DNA of 64,000 nucleotides from Streptomyces sp. NBC_01754 (GTDB taxonomy: Bacteria; Actinomycetota; Actinomycetes; Streptomycetales; Streptomycetaceae). Below the pieces are notes generated by a model. That model ran no database searches. It was not told the origin of the DNA and was given only the letters and a program-made list of their open reading frames with translations. Numbering within the stretch: the stretch's first letter is position 1; every line of letters starts with the position of its first letter. A program made the position numbers and the translations under genes. The stretch covers positions 496,001 to 560,000 of the forward strand of contig NZ_CP109132.1 in assembly GCF_035918015.1 (NCBI RefSeq), in the 5' to 3' direction. Positions 55,501 through 63,623 of this stretch are shown piece after piece.

Positions 55501-56845
55501 TGTTGGCGTAGACGTCGTATCCGGTGACGCCCCTGTCGTCCGAGGACGCCTGCCACGTCAGCTTCACCTGCCCGGCGGCGGGCTCGGTGAACACCAGGCC
55601 GGTGGGGGCGGTGGGTGCCTGGGTGTCTCCGGAGGCACCCTTGCGGGTGACCGTGCCGCTGTCGGCGGACTCGTTGCCCGCCGCGTCCCGCGCCCGGACG
55701 TGGTAGGTGACGGTCTCGTCCGCGGGCCGGGTGTCGGTGTACGTGGTGACGTCGCCCGCCACGCTCGCCAGCAGTCTGTTGTCTGCGTAGACGTCGTATC
55801 CGGTGACGCCCCTGTCGTCCGAGGACGCCTGCCACGTCAGCCTGATCTGCCCGGCGGCGGGCTCGGTGAACGCCAGGCCGGACGGCGCGGTGGGCGCCTG
55901 GGTGTCCCCGGTCTCCGGGCCGTAGATCTCCAGCTCGGAGACCTGTGCGGCAGGCTGCTCCGAGTTGGCGGTGACGAGCACCCGCACGTAGCGGGCCGTG
56001 GTGGCGTCGAAGGAGATCGTCGCGGACTGCCCGTTCGCGGCGTCGAAGCCGTACGCCTGGGACGCGGTCAGGTCGCCGAAGTCCGCGCCGTTGGTGCTGC
56101 CCTGGATCTTCAGGGTCTGGGTCCGCCGGGGCCAGCCGTCCGGCAGCCGCAGGACCACCCGGTCCACCCGGACCGAGGAGCCCAGATCCGCCTGGATCCA
56201 CTGCGGGAGCGCGTCGTTGCGGCTCTCCCAGTAGCTGGCGCGGTTCCCGTCGTTGGCCTGGGCCGGCAGGTACGTCTCCGTGTGGCTGCCGGCCGTGAGG
56301 GTCTTGCCGGCGGCCAGGTTCACCGACGGCTCCCCGGCCTCGCGTACCTCCAGCTCGGAGAGCTGTGCGTTGCGCCCCGCCGTGTTGGCCGTGACGTTCA
56401 CCCGGACGAAACGGGTCTTCGTGGCGGGGAACGGGATCGTCACCGTGTTCGACGCGCCGGGACTGAAGGAGTACGTCGCCGAGGACTTCAGCGTCGTGAA
56501 GCTGGTGCCGTCCGCGCTCCCCTGGAGGGAGAGGGTCTGCTGCCGGCCCTTCCATCCGGCGGGAAGCCTCAGTGTCACCCCGTCGACCCGGGCTGCGGCG
56601 CCTAGGTCGGTCTGCACCCACTGGGGCAGGGCCTCACCGTCGCCCTCCCAGTACGTCGAGGGGTCACCGTCGGTCACGTTCCGGGCGCCGTATCCGCTCT
56701 CGGCGCTGCTCGCCTTCGCGGCGCGCCCTGCGGCGACACCGGGCCCGTCCGCCGCCGCGGCGGCGAGCGTCGGCATGCCGATCATCGCAAGACTGGTGGC
56801 GACGGCAGCCGAAACGGCCCGCCGTCTCCAGCGTTGGGCTCTCAT
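52556..56845 (-). CDS. multidomain secreted alpha-glucanase, GH87-like (mycodextranase / alpha-1,3-glucanase)
   Basis: A 1429-residue secreted protein. Signal peptide 1-32; discoidin modules about 38-165, 174-308 and 503-640; two Fn3 domains about 316-403 and 412-497; two CARDB domains about 650-865; a CBM35/6-like module about 873-1030 (YEAEDGVTGGGAKIVGPNRT); and a right-handed beta-helix about 1040-1429. The helix holds ADGVNMTNGSTDNHVTNNEA, GDDSFAMFSAIDSGG and RAAGLAVYGGYDNTFRNIHI, which resemble GH87 enzymes; the Asp residues there are the probable catalytic ones. GH87 enzymes cut alpha-1,3 or mixed alpha-1,3/1,4-glucans such as fungal wall nigeran. It lies next to an alpha-glucoside importer. 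The two Fn3 domains share near-identical 40-bp stretches. The family assignment is by pattern. Confidence 0.78.
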   Translation of the reverse strand: MRAQRWRRRAVSAAVATSLAMIGMPTLAAAAADGPGVAAGRAAKASSAESGYGARNVTDGDPSTYWEGDGEALPQWVQTDLGAAARVDGVTLRLPAGWKGRQQTLSLQGSADGTSFTTLKSSATYSFSPGASNTVTIPFPATKTRFVRVNVTANTAGRNAQLSELEVREAGEPSVNLAAGKTLTAGSHTETYLPAQANDGNRASYWESRNDALPQWIQADLGSSVRVDRVVLRLPDGWPRRTQTLKIQGSTNGADFGDLTASQAYGFDAANGQSATISFDATTARYVRVLVTANSEQPAAQVSELEIYGPETGDTQAPTAPSGLAFTEPAAGQIRLTWQASSDDRGVTGYDVYADNRLLASVAGDVTTYTDTRPADETVTYHVRARDAAGNESADSGTVTRKGASGDTQAPTAPTGLVFTEPAAGQVKLTWQASSDDRGVTGYDVYANNTLRESVAGDVTTYTDTQPPGTTVSYVVRAKDAAGNMSAPSNTVTRNGSTATASDLAVSKPITASSVVHTFVAANANDNSLTTYWEGAGGSYPNTLTVKLGADADTESVVVKLNPDSSWGARTQNIQVLGRKQDATDFTNLAAAKDYRFDPASGNTVTIPVTARVADVQLKFTSNTGSGAGQVAEFQVMGTPAPNPNLQVSAVSASPAAPTESEDITLTATVRNTGALPAPASRLAFELGGSEVATASVGTLAPGASTEVSAGIGARDAGSYTLGAVADADDAVIEENETDNRLTSTTPLVVKPVSSSDLVASAVTTSPSAPAAGDTVAFSVAVKNQGTVASAGGGHGITLTLTDAKGATVKALTGAYDGAIAPGSTTAPVRLGTWAAVNGSYTVKVELDADANELPVKRENNTSTQALFVGRGANMPYDMYEAEDGVTGGGAKIVGPNRTVGDIAGEASGRKAVTLDGTGQYVEFTTRASTNTLVTRFSIPDAPGGGGIDSTLNVYVDGTFLKAVDLTSRYAWLYGNETAPGNSPGAGAPRHIYDEANLMLGRTVPAGSRIRLQKDAANTSTYAIDFINLEQVTEVPNPDPATYTVPAGFSHQDVQNALDKVRMDTTNTLKGVYLPAGDYRTASKFQVYGTAVHVVGAGPWFTRFHAPSTQENTDIGFRAEASAKGSSFANFAYFGNYTSRIDGPGKVFDFSNVSDIVIDNIWNEHMVCLYWGANTDNVTIKNSRIRNMFADGVNMTNGSTDNHVTNNEARATGDDSFAMFSAIDSGGTDMKNNVYENLTSILTWRAAGLAVYGGYDNTFRNIHIADTLVYSGITVSSLDFGYPMNGFGTGPTTIENVSVVRSGGHFWGSQTFPGIWLFSASKVFQGIRVSHVDIVDPTYSGIMFQTNYVGGQPQFPIKDTVLTDVSITGARKSGDAFDEKSGLGLWANEMPEEGQGPAVGEVTFNGLKLRDNVQDIRNTTSTFEININP

Positions 56846-56930
56846 AGGTCCCCGATCTTCGGCCTCGGCGCGGGGGCACCGAGGGTGCGGCTCTGTCTAC
56901 GCGGCCCTACGGCACATGTTTATGCATGTT

Positions 56931-56950
56931 CGTAAGCCGTCTTTTGCGTA
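56931..56950. promoter_or_regulatory. palindrome-like motif upstream of the GH87-like gene
   Basis: CGTAAGCCGTCTTTTGCGTA, a loose version of the perfect CGCAAGCCGTTTGCG found at 58808-58822, about 90 bp before the start. Two CATGTT direct repeats lie beside it (56915-56930). Confidence 0.35.
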
Positions 56951-57012
56951 GTGCGGTCAGAGAATTGCAGAGAAGGGGGAGGGAGTCCACAGGTGCGGCA
57001 GAAAGCGAGGGC

Positions 57013-58724
57013 CTAGAAGGCTGCTGAAAATCTTGTTGGGGGGCTGTCCGGCCGCAGGCCGGGCGGCCCCTTTTCGCTATGCGGTGGCGGGGATGAGGTG
57101 CCAGGTGTTGTCGGTTCGGGTGAGGCCGAGGTGGATCAGCCGGCGGAGGTTGAGGGCTGCTGCGCGGTGGTGGAGCCAGGTGTTGTTCTTCAGGACGCCG
57201 CGGTAGGGCACTCGGCGGTTGCCCCTGGCGACGAGCCAGGCGATGGCCCGTTCGACGGGTGGTCGCCAGCGGCGGTACTCGGCTTGCCAGTCCTTGCTGG
57301 TGGCAGCCTCGTCGCGGGCGGCCTTGAGCAGGTCGTACTTGGCATGGACGGTGAAGACCCGGCCGGTCTTGGACTTCGTGCAGTGTTCCCGCAGCGGGCA
57401 GTCGGCGCACAGTTTCTTGAACTGGGCCTGGCGTTCGCCGCCCTGGCGGACCTGGCCGAGGAGGACGGTGTGTCCGGCCGGGCAGGTGACCTGGCCGTTC
57501 GTGGTGTCGACGTCGAAGTCGTCGGCGGTGAACCCGCCGGGGACGGCCGGCCGCAGCGGTGGTGGCTTGAGGACCAGGTGGTGTCCCTGCTCTTGCAGGT
57601 GTTCGCGTAACTCGCCGGTGCCGTAAGCGGCATCGCCCAGGGCAGTGACCGGGGATTCCTCGTGGGCGAGGAGGTCCCGGGCGACAGCGGCCTCGTGATT
57701 GTGGGCTCCGCTGCCGGCGGTCAGGGCGACCTCGGTGAACAGTCCTTCCTCGGGCTCGAACGCCACATGGGCACGGAAGCCTTCCTGGTGGCGGGAGCGG
57801 TTCTTGTGGATGTGCCGGGCCTCGGGATCGACCGTGGAAACAGTGCGGTCATAGACCGTACGCCGGGCGATGCGCCACCGCCCGTCCCGCCCGTCGGAAC
57901 CGTCGGCGGGTTCCACGTCCTGCCCGGCGATTAGCGCGAGCAGGCCGACCGCGTGCGCCGCCGCTTCTCCCAGCTCCTGGTCGGGCAGCCGGCCCAGCAG
58001 GTTCAGTGCGTCGGTGACCAAGGCGTCGATCAGAGCGGCGCGGGCCTGCTTGTCGTTCCAGGCGATCTTCGGTTTGCCCGGGTCGGTGTAATCGTGGGCG
58101 GTGCACCACTGGTCGGCGACCTGCTGGGCGGCGGGGACCACGCGGATCACCCGGCGGATCGCGGCAATCAGCTGGGTCACGGTGTCCTGAGTGGCCACCG
58201 CGTCGTCCAGGACGGTGGAGTCCAGCGCCCGTCGATGCTTGCCCCTGAGCACGCCGGTGGCTGCGACGACCTCTCTGACCTTGGCGAACAACCGGTTCGG
58301 GTCACTGGAACGCTGAAGCCGACGGCGGAAATAGGTCAACAGTGACGGATCGAAGGCGGTGTCGTGCAACCCAAGTCCGCACGCGGCCTTCCACCGCAGG
58401 TCGCAGCGCAACTCCTGCACCGTCTCGAAATCCGAGAGCCCGTGCAGGCTCTGCAGCACCACCGTGACGGCCAGGACCTGCGGTGGCAGCGAAGGACGCC
58501 CGTTCACCGAGGGATACATGTCCGCGAACATGGCACCGGGGAAGAGAACCTCTCGATGTTCGGCCAGAAACGCGAACACGCTCCCGGCAGGGATCAACTC
58601 CCGGCACGACTCCCACACGTCCTCGCCAACGCTCTCCCCAGCCCATTCCCCCTGCATGAACACAAGACTGACCCCAATCCACCCGGAGCGGGGCCAGAAC
58701 CCAACATTTTCAGCAACCTTCTAG
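57013..58724. mobile_element. complete IS1182-type insertion sequence with CTAG target duplication
   Basis: The element spans 57017-58720 (1704 bp), bounded by 15-bp terminal inverted repeats AAGGCTGCTGAAAAT (57017-57031) and ATTTTCAGCAACCTT (58706-58720), matching at 14 of 15 positions. CTAG lies directly outside each end (57013-57016 and 58721-58724), a 4-bp palindromic target duplication. Its single transposase gene is intact. It is inserted between the GH87-like gene and the S8 protease, in the GH87 upstream region. Confidence 0.92.
57077..58663 (-). CDS. IS1182-family transposase
   Basis: A 528-residue DDE transposase. N-terminal DUF772-type part with VNGRPSLPPQVLAVTVVLQS and LRCDLRWKAACGLGLHDTAF; catalytic core with ALDSTVLDDAVATQD, FRAHVAFEPEEGLFTEVALT, TALGDAAYGTGELRE and CPAGHTVLLGQ with a Cys-rich zinc-knuckle-like CADCPLREHC; and C-terminal RAIAWLVARGNRRVPYRG. 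The catalytic Asp-Asp-Glu triad appears complete. GTG 58663 or ATG 58657 may be the start. The frame is open end to end and both inverted repeats remain, so it is probably active. Confidence 0.93.
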   Translation of the reverse strand: MFMQGEWAGESVGEDVWESCRELIPAGSVFAFLAEHREVLFPGAMFADMYPSVNGRPSLPPQVLAVTVVLQSLHGLSDFETVQELRCDLRWKAACGLGLHDTAFDPSLLTYFRRRLQRSSDPNRLFAKVREVVAATGVLRGKHRRALDSTVLDDAVATQDTVTQLIAAIRRVIRVVPAAQQVADQWCTAHDYTDPGKPKIAWNDKQARAALIDALVTDALNLLGRLPDQELGEAAAHAVGLLALIAGQDVEPADGSDGRDGRWRIARRTVYDRTVSTVDPEARHIHKNRSRHQEGFRAHVAFEPEEGLFTEVALTAGSGAHNHEAAVARDLLAHEESPVTALGDAAYGTGELREHLQEQGHHLVLKPPPLRPAVPGGFTADDFDVDTTNGQVTCPAGHTVLLGQVRQGGERQAQFKKLCADCPLREHCTKSKTGRVFTVHAKYDLLKAARDEAATSKDWQAEYRRWRPPVERAIAWLVARGNRRVPYRGVLKNNTWLHHRAAALNLRRLIHLGLTRTDNTWHLIPATA

Positions 58725-58806
58725 GGCGCCAGGCAACTGCTGGCCCAGGGAGGCGGATACAGCCCATACCGAGGACCGGGTCCCGTAGGGAAAGCGGCCG
58801 GAAAGT

Positions 58807-58823
58807 ACGCAAGCCGTTTGCGT
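58807..58823. promoter_or_regulatory. LacI/PurR-like palindrome next to the IS element
   Basis: ACGCAAGCCGTTTGCGT: arms CGCAA/TTGCG around GCCGT, near the general LacI-family operator form GCAAnCGnTTGC. It lies in the original upstream region of the GH87-like gene, now cut off from it by the IS. Confidence 0.5.
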
Positions 58824-58919
58824 GGAGGTGAAAGCCGCTGGAAAGTGCCTGCTCCAGGGCGCGGATCGGGGCGGGGTCCGCGGGCCGGCTTCCCCGCCCC
58901 GGGGGCCGAAGGGGGATGC

Positions 58920-60104
58920 TCAGAGGTCGCCGGTGTACAGCAGGCGGTTCGGTGAGCCCGACCCCAGGTTCGTCAGCACGTCCGGCGTCGCGCCGTCGAC
59001 GAGCCAGTCCTCGACCTCCTGGGGCGTCGCCGTGGGGTGCACCTCCTCGTAGAGGGCAGCGGCCCCGGTGACGTGCGGACCGGCCATGGACGTACCACTG
59101 AGCGCGGTGGAGCCGCCGCCGAGTCCGGCGGAGACGATCTCGGCGCCCGGCGCGTACAGGGACACGCAGGTACCCCAGTTGCTGAACGGCGTCTGCCGGT
59201 CCTGACTGTCGGTGGCGCCGACGGCGAGCGTGCCGTCCGCGCCCGCCGGGGAGACGTCGCACGCGTCCTGGTTCTCGTTGCCCGCCGCGACGACGGGCAG
59301 GACGCCCTGCTCCTCCAGCGCGTCGAAGGCGTCGTCGACGGCCGAGGAGGCGGGCCCGCCGAGGGAGGCGTTGACCACGGCGGGCCGCTGGGCGTGGTCC
59401 GCGATCCAGTCGAGTCCGGCGATGATGCCGGCCCAGCTGCCCGAGCCCTCGCAGTCGAGCACCCGGACCGGGACCAGCGAGGCGGACCGGGCGACGCCGT
59501 AGGTCGCGCCCGCCACCGTACCGGCGACGTGCGTGCCGTGTCCGTTGCAGTCCTCGCTGCCGCGGCCGTCACCGATCGCGTCGTAGCCGGCACCCACCCG
59601 CCCGCCGAACTCGCTGTGGGCCGACTCGACACCGGTGTCCAGGATGTACGCCGTCACCCCCTGCCCCGTACCGGCCGCGCCGTACGAGCCGTCCAGCGGC
59701 AGGTTGCGCTGGTCGGTGCGGTCCAGTCCCCAGCTCCCGGCCGGCTCACGGGAGGTGGCCGCCGGCCGCACGGCGGGCGGGGACACCGAGGCCTCACTGT
59801 TCTCCTCGACGGTCTGGACTCCGGCGGCGCCCCGTACCTTCTCGAGCTGGGCCGGAGTGAGTTCGGCCGCGAAACCGTGCAGAACCCTGCTGTACGTGAA
59901 CAGGGGGGTGACTCCGAGCCGCTCGGCCGTGCTGCCGGGCGTCCGGTCCTTGGAGAGGGTGATGATGTACTGCCCGGGGACCGCCCGGGACGAGTGCCGC
60001 ACCGGTACGAGGGCCTCGCCGGTGTCGGCCGTGGCCGCGGTGGTGCCGATCAGGGGGGCCGTCAGCAGGAGGGCGGCTGCTGCCCAGCGGGCGCGCGGGG
60101 GCAT
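58920..60104 (-). CDS. secreted subtilisin-like serine protease (S8)
   Basis: A 394-residue protease: signal peptide 1-26, inhibitor I9 propeptide about 42-105 (GQYIITLSKDRTPG) and an S8A catalytic domain to the end. The catalytic residues are Asp156 in YILDTGVE, His189 in NGHGTHVAGT and Ser339 in SGTSMAGPHVTG. It is autoprocessed after export. ATG 60104 gives the signal peptide and follows AAGGGAG. A small hairpin occupies the 5' leader. It is about 330 residues upstream of the GH87-like start once the IS is removed, and transcribed in the same direction, with no clear functional link. Confidence 0.93.
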   Translation of the reverse strand: MPPRARWAAAALLLTAPLIGTTAATADTGEALVPVRHSSRAVPGQYIITLSKDRTPGSTAERLGVTPLFTYSRVLHGFAAELTPAQLEKVRGAAGVQTVEENSEASVSPPAVRPAATSREPAGSWGLDRTDQRNLPLDGSYGAAGTGQGVTAYILDTGVESAHSEFGGRVGAGYDAIGDGRGSEDCNGHGTHVAGTVAGATYGVARSASLVPVRVLDCEGSGSWAGIIAGLDWIADHAQRPAVVNASLGGPASSAVDDAFDALEEQGVLPVVAAGNENQDACDVSPAGADGTLAVGATDSQDRQTPFSNWGTCVSLYAPGAEIVSAGLGGGSTALSGTSMAGPHVTGAAALYEEVHPTATPQEVEDWLVDGATPDVLTNLGSGSPNRLLYTGDL

Positions 60105-60133
60105 GTGTTCTCCCTTGGTGTGGAGGAACCGGT

Positions 60134-60155
60134 CACGGACCGAAGGAGGTCCGTG
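60134..60155 (-). promoter_or_regulatory. 5' leader hairpin of the S8 protease gene
   Basis: A perfect 8-bp inverted repeat CACGGACC / GGTCCGTG with a 6-base loop, 30 bp before the start codon. It could affect mRNA stability or translation. Confidence 0.4.
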
Positions 60156-60391
60156 CGGTGCGAACACCTGACGTTTCGTCCACAAGCCGCGTCCGTCTTG
60201 AGGCGCCGTCAGCCGGACAGCGCAACATCCGTCGGCCGGCGGGGCCATTCGGCCGACGGCCCGCGGTGCGCCGGACCGGCTCGAGCGGACCGTCGTCCTC
60301 GGTGATCTGCTGACGGATCTCGGACGCCTTGCGGCCCCGCCGTCCGCTTCCGCGCCACCCCCTCAGGGCCCGTGACGGGACCGCGCCGCGT

Positions 60392-61468
60392 TCAGATGCG
60401 CGCCGGGAGGTGTGGGAAGCGCAGTTCGGTGCGGCTGCGGGCCGTTTCACCGGGGCGCAGGACGGTGGCGGGGAAGTCCGGCCGGTTGGGCGCGTCGGGC
60501 AGGTGCTGGGTCTCCAGGCAGAGGGAGCCGTGCCGTTCGTGGCGGCGGCCGGTGGCGTCGCTGAACGCGCCGTCGAGCTGGTTGGCGGTGTACACCTGGA
60601 CGCCCGGCCGTGTCGTCCACACCTCCAGGACGCGGCTCCCCCCGGGCGCGGTGAGCCGGGCTGCGCGGCGGAGGCCGCCGGGGTGTGCCGGTTCCCGCAG
60701 GACCCAGCAGTGGTCGAAGCCGCCCGCGGCGCGCAGTTGCCCGTCCTCCTGACCGAGCCGTTCGCCCAGGACCTGGGGTTCGGTGAGGTCGAAGGGGGTG
60801 CCCTCGACGGCGACGGCCGGTCCGAGCGGGATGCCGCCGTCGTCCACCGGCAGATAGGCGTCGGCGTCCACCTGGAGGCGGTGGCCGAGGACGTCTCCGT
60901 GGCCGGCCAGGTCGAAGTAGGCGTGGTTGGTGAGGTTGACGACGGTGGGGCGGTCGGTGACGGACTCGTAGTCGACGGCGAGGGTGCCCGTCCTGTCCAG
61001 GGTGTAGGTGACGGTGGTGTCCAGAGCCCCGGGGAAGCCCATGTCGCCATCGGGGCTGTGCAGGGTGAGCCGGACGGACGCGGTGTCGTCGGTGTGGTCC
61101 CCGGTCGCGTCCCACACCCGGGTGTGGAAGCCGTCCGGACCACCGTGCAGGGCGTGGCCGCGGTCGTTGGCGGGGATGTGGTGCTCGGTGCCGTCCAGGG
61201 TGAAGCGGCCGTGCGCGATGCGGTTGGCGTAGCGCCCGACGACGGCCCCGAAGTAGGGGTGCCCGGCCGTGTATCCGTCGATGCCGGTGAGCGACCGTAC
61301 GACGGGGGCGGCGGTGCCGGAGGTGTCGGGGACGGTGAGACGGTGCAGGGTGGCGCCGTAGGTGAGTATCCCGGCCCGCACCCCCGTTCCGCAGTCCAGG
61401 GTCCACAGGTGGGTCTCGGTCCCGTGGGCGGAGCCGAAGGGGGTGCGGTGCACGGTGGGGCTCGGCAT
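60392..61468 (-). CDS. aldose 1-epimerase (mutarotase)
   Basis: A 358-residue GalM-type epimerase with a beta-sandwich fold. VGRYANRIAHGRFTLDG has the substrate-binding arginine, RGHALHGGPDGFHTRVWDA the first histidine, and TNHAYFDLAGHGDVLGHRL the catalytic His; RVLEVWTTRPGVQVYTANQL follows. It interconverts alpha and beta anomers of hexoses or arabinose. Its ATG at 61468 overlaps the last base of the LacI stop, so they are coupled. It belongs with the downstream-named sugar transporter genes. Confidence 0.92.
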   Translation of the reverse strand: MPSPTVHRTPFGSAHGTETHLWTLDCGTGVRAGILTYGATLHRLTVPDTSGTAAPVVRSLTGIDGYTAGHPYFGAVVGRYANRIAHGRFTLDGTEHHIPANDRGHALHGGPDGFHTRVWDATGDHTDDTASVRLTLHSPDGDMGFPGALDTTVTYTLDRTGTLAVDYESVTDRPTVVNLTNHAYFDLAGHGDVLGHRLQVDADAYLPVDDGGIPLGPAVAVEGTPFDLTEPQVLGERLGQEDGQLRAAGGFDHCWVLREPAHPGGLRRAARLTAPGGSRVLEVWTTRPGVQVYTANQLDGAFSDATGRRHERHGSLCLETQHLPDAPNRPDFPATVLRPGETARSRTELRFPHLPARI

Positions 61469-62505
61469 CAGTGGTCCTCGGTGTGGCCGGATTCGGGCCG
61501 GGGCATGGTGGATTCGCGGACGACGAGACGGTAGCCGGGGCGCGGCCTGCGTGGTGCGGCGGCGGCCTCGCCCGCGAGCCGTTCGACGAGGCTGTCGACG
61601 GCGAGCCGGGCGATGGCCGCTTTGTCCGGGGCGATGGTGGTGAGCGTGGTGGCGGTGTAGCGGCTCTCCTCGATGTCGTCGAAGCCCACGACCGCGGTGT
61701 CCTCGGGGATGCGGAGCCCGCGTTCGGTGAGGGTCCTCATCGCGCCGATGGCGATGAGGTCGTTGTAAGCGAACACGGCGTCGGGTCGTACGCCCCGGTC
61801 CAGCAGGGCCGCCATGGCGGTGGCTCCGTCCTCGCGGCCGTAGCCGTCGGTGACGACGACGAGGGACTCGTCCGCCTCGATGCCGGCGGCGGCGAGTTCC
61901 TCGCGCCAGCCACGCAACCGCAGGTGCGCGGGCTGGCGTTCGCGGCCGGTGCGCGAGCCGAGGAAGGCGATGCGCCGGTGGCCGAGGCCGAGGAGGTGGC
62001 GTACGGCCTCGCGGGCGGCGGCCACGTTGTCGATGGCGATGTGGTCGTAGGGGGCCTCGTACTCGCGCTCGCCGAGCAGCACCAGGGGCGCCGTCTCGGT
62101 GCGGGCCATCAGGTCCTCGGTCTCCAGGTGGATGGGGCTGAGGATGAGGCCGTCGATGACATGGGACCGGAAGCCCTGGCTGACCAGGAGTTCCTTCTCC
62201 CGCAGACCGGCGGTGTGGTCGACCAGGACGGTGTAGTCGTGGCGGGCGGCCGCGTCGACGACCTCACCGGCCAGCTCGGCGAAGTACGGGTTGCCGAACT
62301 CGGGTACGGCGAGGGCGATGATGCCGGTGCGGCCCTTGCGCAGGTGGCGTGCGGTGAGGTTCGGCCGGTAGCCGAGCTCGTCGATGGCCTGCTGCACCCT
62401 GGCCCGCATGGCCGGTGTCACGTGCTGGTAGTTGTTGACCACGTTCGACACGGTCTTGATGGACACGCCCGCCCGTTGCGCAACGTCCTTGAGGCTGACG
62501 CCCAC
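61468..62505 (-). CDS. LacI-family regulator of the YtfT/YjfF-type transporter locus
   Basis: A 345-residue LacI repressor. HTH and hinge: SLKDVAQRAGVSIKTVSNVV with NNYQHVTPAMRARVQ; effector domain IIALAVPEFGNPYFAELAGE to the ending GYRLVVREST. GTG 62505 is preceded by AAGGAG 5 bases away. It lies between the permease genes and galM on the same strand, 56 bp from the permease stop, so it probably is co-transcribed with the transporter it controls. Effector sugar unknown; galactofuranose or L-arabinose are usual for neighbours of this kind. Confidence 0.9.
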   Translation of the reverse strand: MGVSLKDVAQRAGVSIKTVSNVVNNYQHVTPAMRARVQQAIDELGYRPNLTARHLRKGRTGIIALAVPEFGNPYFAELAGEVVDAAARHDYTVLVDHTAGLREKELLVSQGFRSHVIDGLILSPIHLETEDLMARTETAPLVLLGEREYEAPYDHIAIDNVAAAREAVRHLLGLGHRRIAFLGSRTGRERQPAHLRLRGWREELAAAGIEADESLVVVTDGYGREDGATAMAALLDRGVRPDAVFAYNDLIAIGAMRTLTERGLRIPEDTAVVGFDDIEESRYTATTLTTIAPDKAAIARLAVDSLVERLAGEAAAAPRRPRPGYRLVVRESTMPRPESGHTEDH

Positions 62506-62561
62506 GGCACTCCTTGGTTCGGCTTGACTCGGTGGTTCGGTTCGGCACGGCGGCTGCGTCG

Positions 62562-63623
62562 TCAGGTCGTTCTTCGGCTGCGCGCGAGGTAGCGCTGGGC
62601 CACCACGACAACGATAAGGAAACCTCCGCTGACGACCGACTGGTACGAGGAGTTGAGCGAGCCGATCTGGTTGATCAGGTTCTGGATGACGGCCAGCAGC
62701 AGGACACCCCAGAGGGTGCCGCTGACCGAGCCGGCGCCGCCGATGAGAAGAGTGCCTCCGATGACGACGGCGGAGATCGCGTCGAGTTCCATGCCCACGC
62801 CGATGATGGTGACGCCGGAGGAGAGCCTGGCGGCGTTGAGGGCGCCGGCCAGTCCGGCCAGCAGTCCGCTGAGGGTGTAGACGAGGATCTTCGTGCGGAC
62901 GACGGGCAGACCCATCAGGGTGGCCGCGTCGCTGCTGCCGCCGACGGCGAACAGCGTCTGTCCGAACGAGGTGCGTTGCAGGACCAGTCCGCCGGCCCCG
63001 AACAGCACCAGGGCGACGATGATCGGGTAGCCGAATCCCCAGATGCTGCCCTGTCCCAGCTCGCCGAAGGCGGAGTCCTTCGGCACGAGGTAGGTCGTGG
63101 CGCCCTCGTCGGTGAGGGCGAGGAGCAGCCCGCGGGCGCCGAGCAGGGTGGCCAGCGTGATGATGAAGGGGGCCATGTTTCCCCGGGCGATCAGGAGCCC
63201 GTTGAGCAGGCCGATCGCGCCGCACACCGCCAGGGGGACCAGCAGCGCGGCCAGGAAGCCGTACTGCGAGGCCCAGGCGGCGAGTACCCCGCCCAGGGCG
63301 AAGACGGAGCCGACCGAGAGGTCGATGCCGCCGGTGATGATGACCAGGGTCATGCCGAGGGCGACCACGGCGAGGAAGGACGCCTGGATGGTCACACCGC
63401 GGGCGTTGTCGAGCGAGGCGAACGTCGGGTAGATGAAGGAGGCGGCGATCACGACGGTCAGCAGGACCGCCAGCACGCCCTGGCGCTGGAGGAGTTCGGC
63501 GGCGCGCCGCCTGCCGGTGGGGCGGGTGGCGTCGGCGGGGCGCGGCTTCGGTCCGTCCGGCCGTGCGGCCGGTGTGCGCGGGGCCGGGGCCCGGACGGCG
63601 GGGGCGGGTGTGGTTTCGTTCAT
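62562..63623 (-). CDS. sugar ABC permease, YjfF-like (CUT2)
   Basis: A 353-residue BPD_transp_2 permease with about ten membrane segments after a Pro/Ala-rich N-terminal tail of 50 residues. VVALGMTLVIITGGIDLSVG is the family signature, and ELDAISAVVIGGTLLIGGAG the later motif, both as in YjfF/RbsC. It partners the upstream YtfT-like permease. Start ATG 63623 overlaps the preceding stop by 4 bp. Confidence 0.9.
   Translation of the reverse strand: MNETTPAPAVRAPAPRTPAARPDGPKPRPADATRPTGRRRAAELLQRQGVLAVLLTVVIAASFIYPTFASLDNARGVTIQASFLAVVALGMTLVIITGGIDLSVGSVFALGGVLAAWASQYGFLAALLVPLAVCGAIGLLNGLLIARGNMAPFIITLATLLGARGLLLALTDEGATTYLVPKDSAFGELGQGSIWGFGYPIIVALVLFGAGGLVLQRTSFGQTLFAVGGSSDAATLMGLPVVRTKILVYTLSGLLAGLAGALNAARLSSGVTIIGVGMELDAISAVVIGGTLLIGGAGSVSGTLWGVLLLAVIQNLINQIGSLNSSYQSVVSGGFLIVVVVAQRYLARSRRTT

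Noticed and set aside
51371..56605. A plus-strand open frame of 1744 codons opposite the LacI and GH87-like genes
   Set aside because: Same reason: a low-stop antisense frame with no recognisable domain or ribosome-binding site.
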